64,000 nucleotides of DNA from Miscanthus floridulus (taxonomy: Eukaryota > Streptophyta > Magnoliopsida > Poales > Poaceae). The notes under the pieces were generated by a model. That model made no database searches, was not told where the DNA came from, and was given only the letters and a program-made list of their open reading frames with translations. The position numbers were made by a program, and so were the translations under genes. Where the stretch lies: positions 107,711,799 through 107,775,798 of the forward strand of contig NC_089584.1 of NCBI RefSeq assembly GCF_019320115.1, in the 5' to 3' direction. Below are positions 11,029 to 21,590 of this stretch, one piece after another. Positions within the stretch are counted from its first letter, which is position 1, and each line of letters starts with the position of its first letter.

Positions 11029-11142
11029 GGGTCTGTTCGGTAGGCTGAAAAAACAACTGATGCTGATGTCGATTTGTTGTGAGAGAAAAACACTGTTATT
11101 TCACTGAAACGGTATGGCTGATAAGTTCAAGCGAACAAAGCC
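11029..11142. mobile_element. Tourist-like MITE
   Basis: Terminal inverted repeats of the GGGTCTGTTCGG...GCGAACAAAGCC kind are flanked by TAA on both sides (11026-11028, 11143-11145), as expected for PIF/Harbinger MITEs. The interior has the common grass motif GATTTGTTGTGAGAGAAAAA. Copy at 18389-18502. Confidence 0.75.
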
Positions 11143-11241
11143 TAAGTAAGGGGTCGGAATCTTAGACTTTTATTATTGACAGGAGTTGCAGCAATTCTCT
11201 GAACATTTTAGCTTTGTAGGAATGGTTTTCTGTTCAATAAT

Positions 11242-11360
11242 GGTCCTGTTCGCTTCGCTGAAAAGCCATGGTTGAAAGTACTATTCGTTGATTTGTTATG
11301 AGAGAAAAACAATGTTCTTTCACTGAAACAGTACGACTCATGAGCTAGAGGAACCGGGCC
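11242..11360. mobile_element. Tourist-like MITE
   Basis: Ends GGTCCTGTTCGCTTCG and GAACCGGGCC with AAT on both sides (11239-11241, 11361-11363). The interior resembles the neighbouring element at 11029-11142. Copy at 18602-18720. Confidence 0.68.
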
Positions 11361-11572
11361 AATGACTAAACAAAACGTTTTTGCAACTAGTACTTTGTAG
11401 AGTGATGCACTAGCTTCGAATTTAGGCTGTATTGCAGCGTGCTAATGACCATAAAGATTTTCGACATGCCAACCTCTAGAAACTAGAGCAATGCAATTAT
11501 CTACTTTCCATGGATGACCTTCTAAATTCAGTATTGTTCAATAATATTAAATCTCTTTTGTTTACTTTTTAA

Positions 11573-12470
11573 GGGGTGTTTAGGACTGCTCTGCTTCACG
11601 TTTTTTTTGGATTCGTTCCATTTTTTTTAGCCAAATGGTTTCAGCTCCACGCACTCTGCTCGAGAAAAAAAGGGTGGAGTTGTGAGAGCACCTAAAGAGA
11701 TGCTCCACAAACTAGTTTTTTTGTGGAGCTGCACCACGGTGGAGTATGTGGAGCTGCTCCACGGTGGAGTCTGTGGAGCAAAGTTTGTAGAGCAGTCCCA
11801 AAGGGGTGTTTGGCACTACCCCGCTCCCGTTTTTTCAGCTCTGCTCCACGAACTCCAACATGGAGCGGCTCCACCGTGGAGTTTGTGGAGCCGGTGGTAC
11901 TGTTTAGCACACAGCTCTGCTCCAGCTCCAGAAATGGATTGTTTCCATGCATATAGTCCATTTTGCCCCTGATTGAAAATGCACTTGATATTTTCTAACA
12001 AAAATAGAAAACAAATGATAGAACATTAAGAGAGAAAAATGAAATGGTCTAGCCGCAGTGATTGCTGTGCAGCAAAGATGAACATCATGAGTACTAATCA
12101 AAACAACAACGAGCAATTGATCAAGCTGCAATTGTCGGCCTGCTGTTGCTTGTCGTTGAGGAAAAACTACAGTTGTATTCTCCAGAAAAACAATCGGAAC
12201 CAAAACAAGTGAACAGAGTAGCCGCACAACTCCTTACGAAAGGCAACGAAAAATAAAATGGTCTAGCGGATGGGTTCATTACTGAGTGGCAATTGGGGTA
12301 ATTATCCCACAACTCTATGTGGGAGTATAAAACTTCAAAAACTGGAGGTGCTTTATGAAAAACGTGGAGTTGGCCTCCAGCTCCGCCTTTTTTTGTGAAG
12401 CGGAGTTCCTGGAGCTGGAGGATGTTTGGCAATGCGAAGCTGGAGCGGAGCGGAGCAGCTCCAAACACCC
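11573..12470. mobile_element. Compound MITE cluster with GGGGTGTTT...AAACACCC termini
   Basis: Two abutting non-coding elements appear here. One runs about 11573-11802, with left end GTTTAGGACTGCTCT and right end AGAGCAGTCCCAAA. The other runs about 11803-12470, with GGGTGTTTGG and CCAAACACCC at its ends. Both are rich in GGAGC/GCTCC blocks that can fold on each other, and this creates many spurious open frames on both strands. The superfamily is uncertain and no clear target duplication was found. Copy at 18933-19830. Confidence 0.55.
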
Positions 12471-12473
12471 TGT

Positions 12474-12601
12474 GGCCCGTTCGCTTCGCTGAAAAAACAA
12501 GCCGAAACACTGTTCCGTCTGATTTGTTGTGAGAGAAAAATACTGTTCCGGCTAAAAAAACAAGCTGAAAAAGACAGACTATAAGAGAAGCGAACCGGGC
12601 C
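12474..12601. mobile_element. MITE related to the CCCGTTCGCTTCG family
   Basis: Ends GGCCCGTTCGCTTCGCTG and GAAGCGAACCGGGCC form inverted repeats around the same interior motif as at 11029-11142. It sits directly against the cluster ending at 12470, so its target duplication is unclear. Copy at 19834-19962, where an A run is one base longer. Confidence 0.65.
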
Positions 12602-13277
12602 AATAAATAGTAAATTTGGTAGTCTGTATGTCTCTTTTTTTTACTGGGAACTTTCCATTATGTAAAAAATTAACTGTATTTGGCGAACATGGCATGCTTC
12701 AGCCTTGAGGGACGTGACCGAGACGCGTGCAAAATGCGGATGGGCCAGGCACGGACGGGACTTAAGGCCCACCATGCCCAAATGTCACAAAGATAAGACC
12801 AAGAACGGGGCTGCGTCCTCTCAAAAAAAAAAAAATAGAGCAGGGCTGCGAAGTACGAACCGAGCGAGGTTCTACAGGGGACGCGTAAACCTGCCACGGC
12901 TTGATAGCCGATCGGCGGCAGGACATGATGGGACACCGCTAAACAGTCGTCCGATGAACCAAAGCATCGCTACGTGGGGGCGTTCTGCAACGGGGACCGT
13001 CGAAGTTGTACAGACCGCACTCGCACAGCTGTTTATGCTCGTATTCGCATTCATGCATGGCTGCGTTTGAAAAAAAGAAGAATTTGAGGGCAACATAAAG
13101 GAATAATAAGTTTTTTCCGTGTGTTCAGACATTCATGATAAGATTATTTATAATCATTTTTTATCATGACCAAACAATAAGTATCAAGCAATTAGGTAGT
13201 CAATAGAAGACGCAGGGTTGGCCAGCTATTTGGTAACTGATAAGCACCCTGAAACCTAAAGTATGCAGAACACATTA
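12602..13277. other. Intergenic stretch without recognised gene
   Basis: Contains an A13-like run near 12825 and overlapping antisense frames of up to 121 codons with no family resemblance. It probably includes the 3' side of the minus-strand pseudogene that follows. Copy at 19963-20638. Confidence 0.5.
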
Positions 13278-13450
13278 GCGGCCTCAGCCACGGCCGCTGC
13301 ATTCATCTTTGGATTCCCATAATTCTTGCAGGAGATTGTATTCCATCCATTTAACTGTGAGGTCAACACTGATGCTGCCAACGGTGCCTCCATTCTCCCA
13401 TGCTTCAGTTACGTCTGCACCAACGAGCTGCAAGTGGGCGCTGGAAACGG
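13278..13450 (-). pseudogene. Ribosome-inactivating-protein-like fragment A (copy 1)
   Basis: On the minus strand this stretch parallels fragment B (13690-14028) with many differences: both carry a GTVGS/GIVGS turn, a (V/I)KW stretch and a shared tail GAATCCAAAGATGAA...GCGGCC. The segment that should hold the catalytic Glu/Arg motif is not recognisable, part of the C-terminal region is deleted, and there is no open frame. It is an old, decayed paralogue lying next to B. Copy at 20639-20811. Confidence 0.5.
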
Positions 13451-13689
13451 AGACGATCAATGATGGATCTAGGATGGTAGTTCATCTTGCCCTCTTCTCC
13501 TCAAAGCAATTATAGAAAAAATTCTTGGAGAGACTCTAAAGGGCTCTATGGAATCAGCAGCAGTAGGGGGCATAAGCCCCCAACCCCCACGAGGTGCAGG
13601 TTATGTGATCTGAGGACGAGCGTGGACTCTACTGCATATGCATCCGTCCTGAACACTTAACAGATCTTTTATTCTTATTTTATCAAGGC

Positions 13690-14028
13690 CTAGTAGACAT
13701 TCGCGGCCGCGGCCGCTGGGTTCTTCATCTTTGGATTCCCTAATTTCTCGATTTCTTTGGCTTCTTTGGAGTTCCATTTCTTCATCTTGCTCCACCGAAG
13801 CAAGGCGCGGGAGATTGTATTCCATTTTATGGTGAGCTCGACGCCGGTGCTGCCAACGATGCCTCTCTTCTCCCAAGCTTTACCTATGTCGGAACGGACG
13901 AGCTGGAAGCGGGAGTCCTCACATAGCATGAGGACAAAGCTGATCAATGCCTTCTTCACCTCTTTTTCCTCCGTGGACCGTGCTTGTAGCTTGCCAGAAT
14001 GCCCAGTGCGTCCACCGCAGATTTCTTG
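13690..14028 (-). pseudogene. Ribosome-inactivating-protein-like fragment B, truncated (copy 1)
   Basis: C-terminal part of a type-1 ribosome-inactivating protein (rRNA N-glycosidase family), read on the minus strand and ending at TAG 13692-13690. The helix with the catalytic Glu/Arg pair (LCEDSRF) and a Trp-containing segment (WNTISRALLRW) are visible. The upstream coding sequence is cut at 14028, where the tandem duplication joins it to the chromovirus. In copy 2 the upstream part is still present. An Ala-rich C terminus comes from GCGGCCGCGGCCGC. Confidence 0.62.
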
Positions 14029-14117
14029 AGCTACGACTTGGGAAGATTACAATGTGCTCAAGAAGAGATTCCCAGATGCGCGGCTTGGGGACAAGCGGCA
14101 CCTCAAGGGGGGGAAGA

Positions 14118-14412
14118 TGTCATGCTGGACGACATACAGTGAGTAGGTGGCCATGGAAGGAAGCCGTGTCATGTAAACAGTTAGCGTATAAGTCTATTTA
14201 CATTTTCCAGTGATACACTATCTTGTGGGCCCTGATGGCTAGTCTCTCTGTAAGAGCACATAAGTGCCGCACTGTTTATGGTAGCGACTAAGACATTCAT
14301 CAGAAATCAAACACAGCCAAGGCAGAGGGGTTTACCCCGCCGGCATCCTCGTCACTAATTCTTCTTGCGTGTTCACATCGACGATGATCGCCGGTGGCCA
14401 AGGGTGTGGACA
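14118..14412 (+). repeat. Second copy of the Reina 3' LTR
   Basis: Duplicate of 6761-7054 carried by the tandem duplication, with one extra G near its end (GTGTGGACA). Only about 90 bp of the internal region precede it (14029-14117), so it is not an independent solo LTR: TCTCC is present on the right side only. Confidence 0.93.
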
Positions 14413-15297
14413 TCTCCCTATCCCTGGCCGACACCGGCAGTGCCGGGATGCCCGACATCACCTCGCTGCCATCTAGCTCCTCCATGCTCAGCCGCTCGTA
14501 GTCGTCCCTAGCCGCGCACGATGGCCACAACGACATGGTCGGGTCACCGTTCCCGTAGTGCAGGGTCCTGACCTACACGCTTGTCGGTGGCAGCCACCGT
14601 GCGTCGGGGAACCACTTGCGCTTCTCCCCCTTCTCCGTGCTCCCACCGAAGTCCTTGGCATCGGTGTACACAATAGCAGCGGTGGCGCCCCATGGCGCGC
14701 GTGTTCCGCACCATGTCCTCGCAGTGGATGTCACCGTACCGCACGAGCGCGACCTTGCCCGCAACATCGACCCCATGGGAGGCGAGGTAGGCATAATCCT
14801 CATTGTGGCCATAGTTGGCGTAGACGACCTCGGTGGTGATGGAGCCAGATCTCGAGTAGGCGAAGTACGTCGGGAGGACCTCTGCTGTGGCCTCGGCGTA
14901 CGGGTTGCCTTCATAGGTCTCTTGCACCAAGGAGAATGGCCTAGAGGCAAGGCCGGGCACCACGGCGAGGGAGAGGGAGCAGTAGACGAGGTAGGAGAGG
15001 AGCACTGAGTAAGAGGGTGATATGCGCTGGGAAGGAGAGGGAGGAGAACACGTAGAGCACGTAGCGGGTGGCGGCCGCATTGGCCTCGATGCCAGCGACA
15101 TGGGGGCGGAGGGTGAGCACGCGGAGGTGGGCGACCATGGTGGCGTTGGAACTGAGGGTGAGGAATAACGCGTGGTAGTATGATCAATTGGTTGGCACGA
15201 GGAGGTGGTAGGACGCGACAAGAGCTACCGTGATGGCGAGGAACGAGAGGAACCTGCGCCTCCCGGCTGCGCCGCCACCATTGGCGGCTCTGGGCAT
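14413..15297 (-). pseudogene. AMP1/VP8-like exon 1, duplicated fragment (copy 2)
   Basis: Duplicate of 7055-7938 with the same TGA at codon 38, the same frameshift and the same TAG. It has one extra lesion: a run of four C instead of three at 14688-14691 shifts the PA-domain frame after MVRNTRAMG. No downstream exons follow on its 3' side, because the sequence runs straight into the LTR at 14412 and then the duplication junction. This copy can never have been a functional gene. Confidence 0.87.
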
Positions 15298-16277
15298 GGG
15301 AGAGTGGAGGAGCGGCTGCCGCTATTTGCCACCGTGAGGCGTGGCCATGGCGCTCGCACTCGAGAGCTCGACCTTAGGAGTCAGGACTACTCAGGAGGTG
15401 GGAAGTGATTAGGGAAATGCTCGATAGGTCAGTGCTTCAATTATCGTCAAAACGAACTTTGTTTCCTCGGGGGGGGGGGGGGGGGCGGCGGCCTTTGTAC
15501 TTTTTGTAGAGGATCTTATGTTCAAATTGTAGCAACATCATTATGTTAAACCCAACCACAGGCTTGTTGTTTGTCTATCGTGCTTACAAACTTTTCTTTC
15601 GTAGAAAGCTATTATAGGTATAGTTAAATTAAAATGGTTACAAGTTATCAAATTTAATTAAAAATGCACCGATATTATTAAGTTAGTATTGCTTAATTTA
15701 TCATGTACTTCCATCGTTACGAATTATGAGATGTTTTGACTTTTCTAGATAATGTATCTAGACATAGCGTATACCTAGATGCATAATAAAAGTTATGTAC
15801 CTCGAAACGCCACTTCATCCAAACATATAAGGTTTTTGAACGGAGGGATTTCCTTTTGGGTAGATAGAGTAGTAAGTCGGATGCTCCGAATGTTTTGTAC
15901 ACAGCCTCTCCGATAACAGCAGTTTGGGAATTGGGACCCAACCTAAGGTAATAAATAGCGGACATCGTGTTTGTAGCGAATTGATGTCTACATAGCAAAT
16001 CGCGGATAGCAGACGCTAAGTTCTAATAGTTGCATCCAATAATTATGCATAAATATATGTATGCATATCATGAGTAATGACTCTTCACACATTTGTCGTA
16101 ACTGAAAATCAAATTATTGATAGATTAGTGAACATAGAACTTCAAAAATAAATAATTAAATATATATTTAGTTGAACTCAAATAATTGATGTTTCGGTCC
16201 AACATAACTTATATTAAGAAATAAACATGATTTTTTAGTTGATTTAGTAACACGATGTTTCTTGTTGATTTAATGGC
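15298..16277. other. Duplicated upstream region of the AMP1-like fragment
   Basis: Same as 7939-8917, with the G run now 17 long (15469-15485) and the decayed Stowaway-like MITE at about 15704-15848. I see no gene in it. Confidence 0.5.
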
Positions 16278-16282
16278 TTGTC

Positions 16283-18178
16283 TAAAAGCTCTAGTATGAT
16301 TTTGGTGAATTGATAAAACCCTAAGTGCTAACCTAGTTTATCAAGTGATCATGAGATAGGTAGCACATTCCAAGTGGCGAAGCAAATGAAGATCATGACA
16401 TGACGATGGTGATGCCATGGTGATGATCAATTGCTTGGACTTGAAAAGAAGAAAGAGAAAAACAAAAGGCTCAAGGCAAAGGTATAAATAGTAGGAGCTA
16501 TTTTGTTTTGGTGATCAAGATACTTAGAGAGTGTGATCACATTTAGGTTCAATAGCCATACTATTAAGAGGGGTGAAACTCATATCGGAATGCGGTTATC
16601 AAAGTGCCATTAGATGCTCTAACTCATTGCATATGCATTTAGGATCTAGTGGAGTGCTAACACCCTTGAAAATGTTTATGAAAATATGCTAACACATGTG
16701 CACAAGGTGATACACTTGATGGTTGGCACATTTGAGCAAGGGTTAGGAACTTCACCGGCGTCCTAGACAGAAAAGTCAGAGGTCACTGTAAGTGACCGAA
16801 CGCTAGTCTCGGTTGGACCGGTGCGTCCAGTTAGTGGCAGCAGAGGACGCGCAACATCAGTCTCTGATCGGATGCTGAGTCACAAACTGACCGGATGCTG
16901 GATGCCTGCGTTCGATCCTGCTGATGTGGCAACACACAGTGTTGAAGGTGGCTGACCGGGCACTGGCTGTGTCCAGTCGTGAAAAGTCATCTCTGGATGC
17001 TTACTGGAAACGACCGGACGCTAGGGTTCAGCGTCCGGTCACTTTGAGCTGCTGCGTCCGGTCGTCACTTGATCGTTGAGATCGGGCGATCAACATTTGA
17101 AGAGAGGGACACGTGGCACACATCGCGTGACCGGACGCTGAGGTCCAACGTTCGGTCAATATGACCGGAGCATTCGGTCACCCCGTGTTGTGCCCAGTGA
17201 AGAGGTACAACGACTCTATTTCGTGGGGGCTTCTATTTAAGCCCCATAGCCGGCTCAAGCTCACTCTCTTGGCCATTTGCATTGACATAACAATCTTGTG
17301 AGCTTAGCCAAAGCCCTCCCACTCATGTCCATCATTGATTCATCATCTTTGTAAGATTGAGAGAGAATCCAAGTGCATTGCTTGAGTGTTTGTATCTAGA
17401 GGCACTTGGTGTTCGTGTTTCGCTGCGGGATTCGCTTGTTACTCTTGGTGGTTGCCGCCACCTAGACGGCTTGGAGCAGCGAGGATCGTCGAGCGGAGAG
17501 TGGTGATTGTCTCCGGCTCTGATCGTGGTGATTGTGAGGGGTTCTTGATCTTTCCCCAGTGGAGAGCCAAAAGGTACTCTAGTGGATTGCTCGTGGCTTG
17601 TGTGATCCTCATCTTGTATTGGTTGTGCGGCACCCTATTGAGGGTTTGGCGTGTGATGCCAATTAGCTCGTGAACCTCCAAGTGGGTGAATCGCCACAAC
17701 GAGGACTAGCTTGCCGGCAAGCAAGTGAACCTCGGTAAAAAATAATAATTGTGTCATCATTTGATTCCGAGGTGATTGGTTTTCATTGTTATTCATTCTT
17801 GTGATTGATTGGCTCCTTCCTCGACACGGCGGTATAACCTTCTTGCTCACTCTCTTTATATTACCGTAAACTAGTTGTCAAACTCTTTAGTGCAGCTAGT
17901 TGTGAGAGCTTGTTAGTTTGGTTAGTGTGGCTCTTTAGTTAGCTTTTGAGAGCACACTAACTTAGTGTAGTGTCATAGCTATTGTGTGGATAGAAACTAT
18001 ATAAACTAGAATTGTGGTAGGTGATTTGCTATTTTAGTAGGCTAGCGCAATACTTGCTTCGCCTCATAATGCCAGCGTAACACTTGCTTCGCCTCATAGT
18101 TGTCTAACCGGTTTGTTAAGTGTTGTTGTAGAATTTTTAATAGGCTATTCACCCTTCTCTAGCCATTAGGACCTTTTA
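16283..18178 (+). mobile_element. Solo LTR of a Maximus/SIRE-like copia element (copy 2)
   Basis: Duplicate of 8923-10818 with the same TTGTC target duplications and mutated termini. Its position at a constant offset of 7360 shows that it was copied with the block, not inserted separately. Confidence 0.92.
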
Positions 18179-18388
18179 TTGTCATTAATTAGTTTTTAGA
18201 AACAATGGGTCCACTAATCAGGGAATGGAGATAGGAAAGTGTGGCAGCAAGTCAGTGATTATCCAATATCTTTTTAAAAAATATCACTATTCCAAAGCCT
18301 TGTGACATATGCTTTTGTTTTAGCCTTTTAGGCATTCAACCTCCATAGAGTACAAATCATTTGTTTCATTCTTGGTCCAACCATCTAA

Positions 18389-18720
18389 GGGTCTGTTCGG
18401 TAGGCTGAAAAAACAACTGATGCTGATGTCGATTTGTTGTGAGAGAAAAACACTGTTATTTCACTGAAACGGTATGGCTGATAAGTTCAAGCGAACAAAG
18501 CCTAAGTAAGGGGTCGGAATCTTAGACTTTTATTATTGACAGGAGTTGCAGCAATTCTCTGAACATTTTAGCTTTGTAGGAATGGTTTTCTGTTCAATAA
18601 TGGTCCTGTTCGCTTCGCTGAAAAGCCATGGTTGAAAGTACTATTCGTTGATTTGTTATGAGAGAAAAACAATGTTCTTTCACTGAAACAGTACGACTCA
18701 TGAGCTAGAGGAACCGGGCC
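18389..18720. mobile_element. Two Tourist-like MITEs, duplicated
   Basis: Second copies of the MITEs at 11029-11142 and 11242-11360 (here 18389-18502 and 18602-18720), identical as far as I can see. Confidence 0.72.
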
Positions 18721-18932
18721 AATGACTAAACAAAACGTTTTTGCAACTAGTACTTTGTAGAGTGATGCACTAGCTTCGAATTTAGGCTGTATTGCAGCGT
18801 GCTAATGACCATAAAGATTTTCGACATGCCAACCTCTAGAAACTAGAGCAATGCAATTATCTACTTTCCATGGATGACCTTCTAAATTCAGTATTGTTCA
18901 ATAATATTAAATCTCTTTTGTTTACTTTTTAA

Positions 18933-19962
18933 GGGGTGTTTAGGACTGCTCTGCTTCACGTTTTTTTTGGATTCGTTCCATTTTTTTTAGCCAAATGGTT
19001 TCAGCTCCACGCACTCTGCTCGAGAAAAAAAGGGTGGAGTTGTGAGAGCACCTAAAGAGATGCTCCACAAACTAGTTTTTTTGTGGAGCTGCACCACGGT
19101 GGAGTATGTGGAGCTGCTCCACGGTGGAGTCTGTGGAGCAAAGTTTGTAGAGCAGTCCCAAAGGGGTGTTTGGCACTACCCCGCTCCCGTTTTTTCAGCT
19201 CTGCTCCACGAACTCCAACATGGAGCGGCTCCACCGTGGAGTTTGTGGAGCCGGTGGTACTGTTTAGCACACAGCTCTGCTCCAGCTCCAGAAATGGATT
19301 GTTTCCATGCATATAGTCCATTTTGCCCCTGATTGAAAATGCACTTGATATTTTCTAACAAAAATAGAAAACAAATGATAGAACATTAAGAGAGAAAAAT
19401 GAAATGGTCTAGCCGCAGTGATTGCTGTGCAGCAAAGATGAACATCATGAGTACTAATCAAAACAACAACGAGCAATTGATCAAGCTGCAATTGTCGGCC
19501 TGCTGTTGCTTGTCGTTGAGGAAAAACTACAGTTGTATTCTCCAGAAAAACAATCGGAACCAAAACAAGTGAACAGAGTAGCCGCACAACTCCTTACGAA
19601 AGGCAACGAAAAATAAAATGGTCTAGCGGATGGGTTCATTACTGAGTGGCAATTGGGGTAATTATCCCACAACTCTATGTGGGAGTATAAAACTTCAAAA
19701 ACTGGAGGTGCTTTATGAAAAACGTGGAGTTGGCCTCCAGCTCCGCCTTTTTTTGTGAAGCGGAGTTCCTGGAGCTGGAGGATGTTTGGCAATGCGAAGC
19801 TGGAGCGGAGCGGAGCAGCTCCAAACACCCTGTGGCCCGTTCGCTTCGCTGAAAAAACAAGCCGAAACACTGTTCCGTCTGATTTGTTGTGAGAGAAAAA
19901 TACTGTTCCGGCTAAAAAAAACAAGCTGAAAAAGACAGACTATAAGAGAAGCGAACCGGGCC
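18933..19962. mobile_element. MITE cluster, duplicated
   Basis: Second copy of 11573-12601: the GGAGC-rich compound element at 18933-19830 and the CCCGTTCG-type MITE at 19834-19962. Confidence 0.55.
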
Positions 19963-20638
19963 AATAAATAGTAAATTTGGTAGTCTGTATGTCTCTTTTT
20001 TTTACTGGGAACTTTCCATTATGTAAAAAATTAACTGTATTTGGCGAACATGGCATGCTTCAGCCTTGAGGGACGTGACCGAGACGCGTGCAAAATGCGG
20101 ATGGGCCAGGCACGGACGGGACTTAAGGCCCACCATGCCCAAATGTCACAAAGATAAGACCAAGAACGGGGCTGCGTCCTCTCAAAAAAAAAAAAATAGA
20201 GCAGGGCTGCGAAGTACGAACCGAGCGAGGTTCTACAGGGGACGCGTAAACCTGCCACGGCTTGATAGCCGATCGGCGGCAGGACATGATGGGACACCGC
20301 TAAACAGTCGTCCGATGAACCAAAGCATCGCTACGTGGGGGCGTTCTGCAACGGGGACCGTCGAAGTTGTACAGACCGCACTCGCACAGCTGTTTATGCT
20401 CGTATTCGCATTCATGCATGGCTGCGTTTGAAAAAAAGAAGAATTTGAGGGCAACATAAAGGAATAATAAGTTTTTTCCGTGTGTTCAGACATTCATGAT
20501 AAGATTATTTATAATCATTTTTTATCATGACCAAACAATAAGTATCAAGCAATTAGGTAGTCAATAGAAGACGCAGGGTTGGCCAGCTATTTGGTAACTG
20601 ATAAGCACCCTGAAACCTAAAGTATGCAGAACACATTA

Positions 20639-20811
20639 GCGGCCTCAGCCACGGCCGCTGCATTCATCTTTGGATTCCCATAATTCTTGCAGGAGATTGT
20701 ATTCCATCCATTTAACTGTGAGGTCAACACTGATGCTGCCAACGGTGCCTCCATTCTCCCATGCTTCAGTTACGTCTGCACCAACGAGCTGCAAGTGGGC
20801 GCTGGAAACGG
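20639..20811 (-). pseudogene. Ribosome-inactivating-protein-like fragment A (copy 2)
   Basis: Duplicate of 13278-13450, with the same decay. Confidence 0.5.
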
Positions 20812-21050
20812 AGACGATCAATGATGGATCTAGGATGGTAGTTCATCTTGCCCTCTTCTCCTCAAAGCAATTATAGAAAAAATTCTTGGAGAGACTCTAA
20901 AGGGCTCTATGGAATCAGCAGCAGTAGGGGGCATAAGCCCCCAACCCCCACGAGGTGCAGGTTATGTGATCTGAGGACGAGCGTGGACTCTACTGCATAT
21001 GCATCCGTCCTGAACACTTAACAGATCTTTTATTCTTATTTTATCAAGGC

Positions 21051-21590
21051 CTAGTAGACATTCGCGGCCGCGGCCGCTGGGTTCTTCATCTTTGGATTCC
21101 CTAATTTCTCGATTTCTTTGGCTTCTTTGGAGTTCCATTTCTTCATCTTGCTCCACCGAAGCAAGGCGCGGGAGATTGTATTCCATTTTATGGTGAGCTC
21201 GACGCCGGTGCTGCCAACGATGCCTCTCTTCTCCCAAGCTTTACCTATGTCGGAACGGACGAGCTGGAAGCGGGAGTCCTCACATAGCATGAGGACAAAG
21301 CTGATCAATGCCTTCTTCACCTCTTTTTCCTCCGTGGACCGTGCTTGTAGCTTGCCAGAATGCCCAGTGCGTCCACCGCAGATTTCTTGCCAACAGCTAC
21401 CTTCTTCAGATCTTGGTAGGCCCCGCCTCCTGTTAGTGACTGGTAGTCATCGGTGAACCGGAGCAGAGTCGACCCTTCGATCAGATGATCTTTGTCTGAT
21501 CTGATGGCGAACGTGGACTCTACTACGCCCTGCCCTTTTAGGGTGATATGGATCCAGTTATCTGCTTTACTCTTTTGCTCGGCACTCGCG
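21051..21590 (-). pseudogene. Ribosome-inactivating-protein-like pseudogene B, longer copy
   Basis: The more complete version of fragment B. On the minus strand it begins inside the coding region at 21590, where it meets the end of a large LTR, and runs to TAG at 21053-21051. The first segment has STLLRFTDDYQSL and a Tyr in GGAYQDLKK, in the position of the second active-site Tyr of the family. A one-base frameshift follows in KHGPRRKK. The second frame carries LCEDSRF (Glu/Arg pair) and WNTISRALLRW. In the family these domains remove one adenine from large-subunit rRNA; this copy lacks its N-terminal part and is frameshifted, so no product is expected. Most similar in style to cereal b-32-like proteins. 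Confidence 0.68.

Larger units (their letters stand above)
6671..14028 (+). repeat. 7.36 kb tandem duplication, copy 1
   Basis: The unit starts inside the chromodomain (AGCTACGACTTGG) and ends inside a ribosome-inactivating-protein-like pseudogene (GATTTCTTG). It is followed immediately by copy 2. It contains the Reina 3' end and LTR, exon 1 of the AMP1-like gene, a solo LTR, MITEs and toxin-type pseudogene fragments. Confidence 0.96.
14029..21389 (+). repeat. 7.36 kb tandem duplication, copy 2
   Basis: Repeats 6671-14028 base for base except for five single-base length changes: CC to C near 14081, G to GG near 14409, CCC to CCCC at 14688-14691, a G run of 17 instead of 16 at 15469-15485, and an A run of 8 instead of 7 near 19914-19921. 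I saw no substitutions. At its right end the sequence continues into the rest of the pseudogene, which copy 1 lacks. Confidence 0.96.

Noticed and set aside
12705..13070. 121-codon plus-strand frame, also at 20066-20431
   Set aside because: No family resemblance, and it overlaps an open frame on the other strand; it recurs only because of the tandem duplication.
14118..14412. Independent solo LTR of the Reina family
   Set aside because: It is preceded by the same 3' internal sequence as the LTR at 6761 and lacks a left target duplication; it came with the block duplication.
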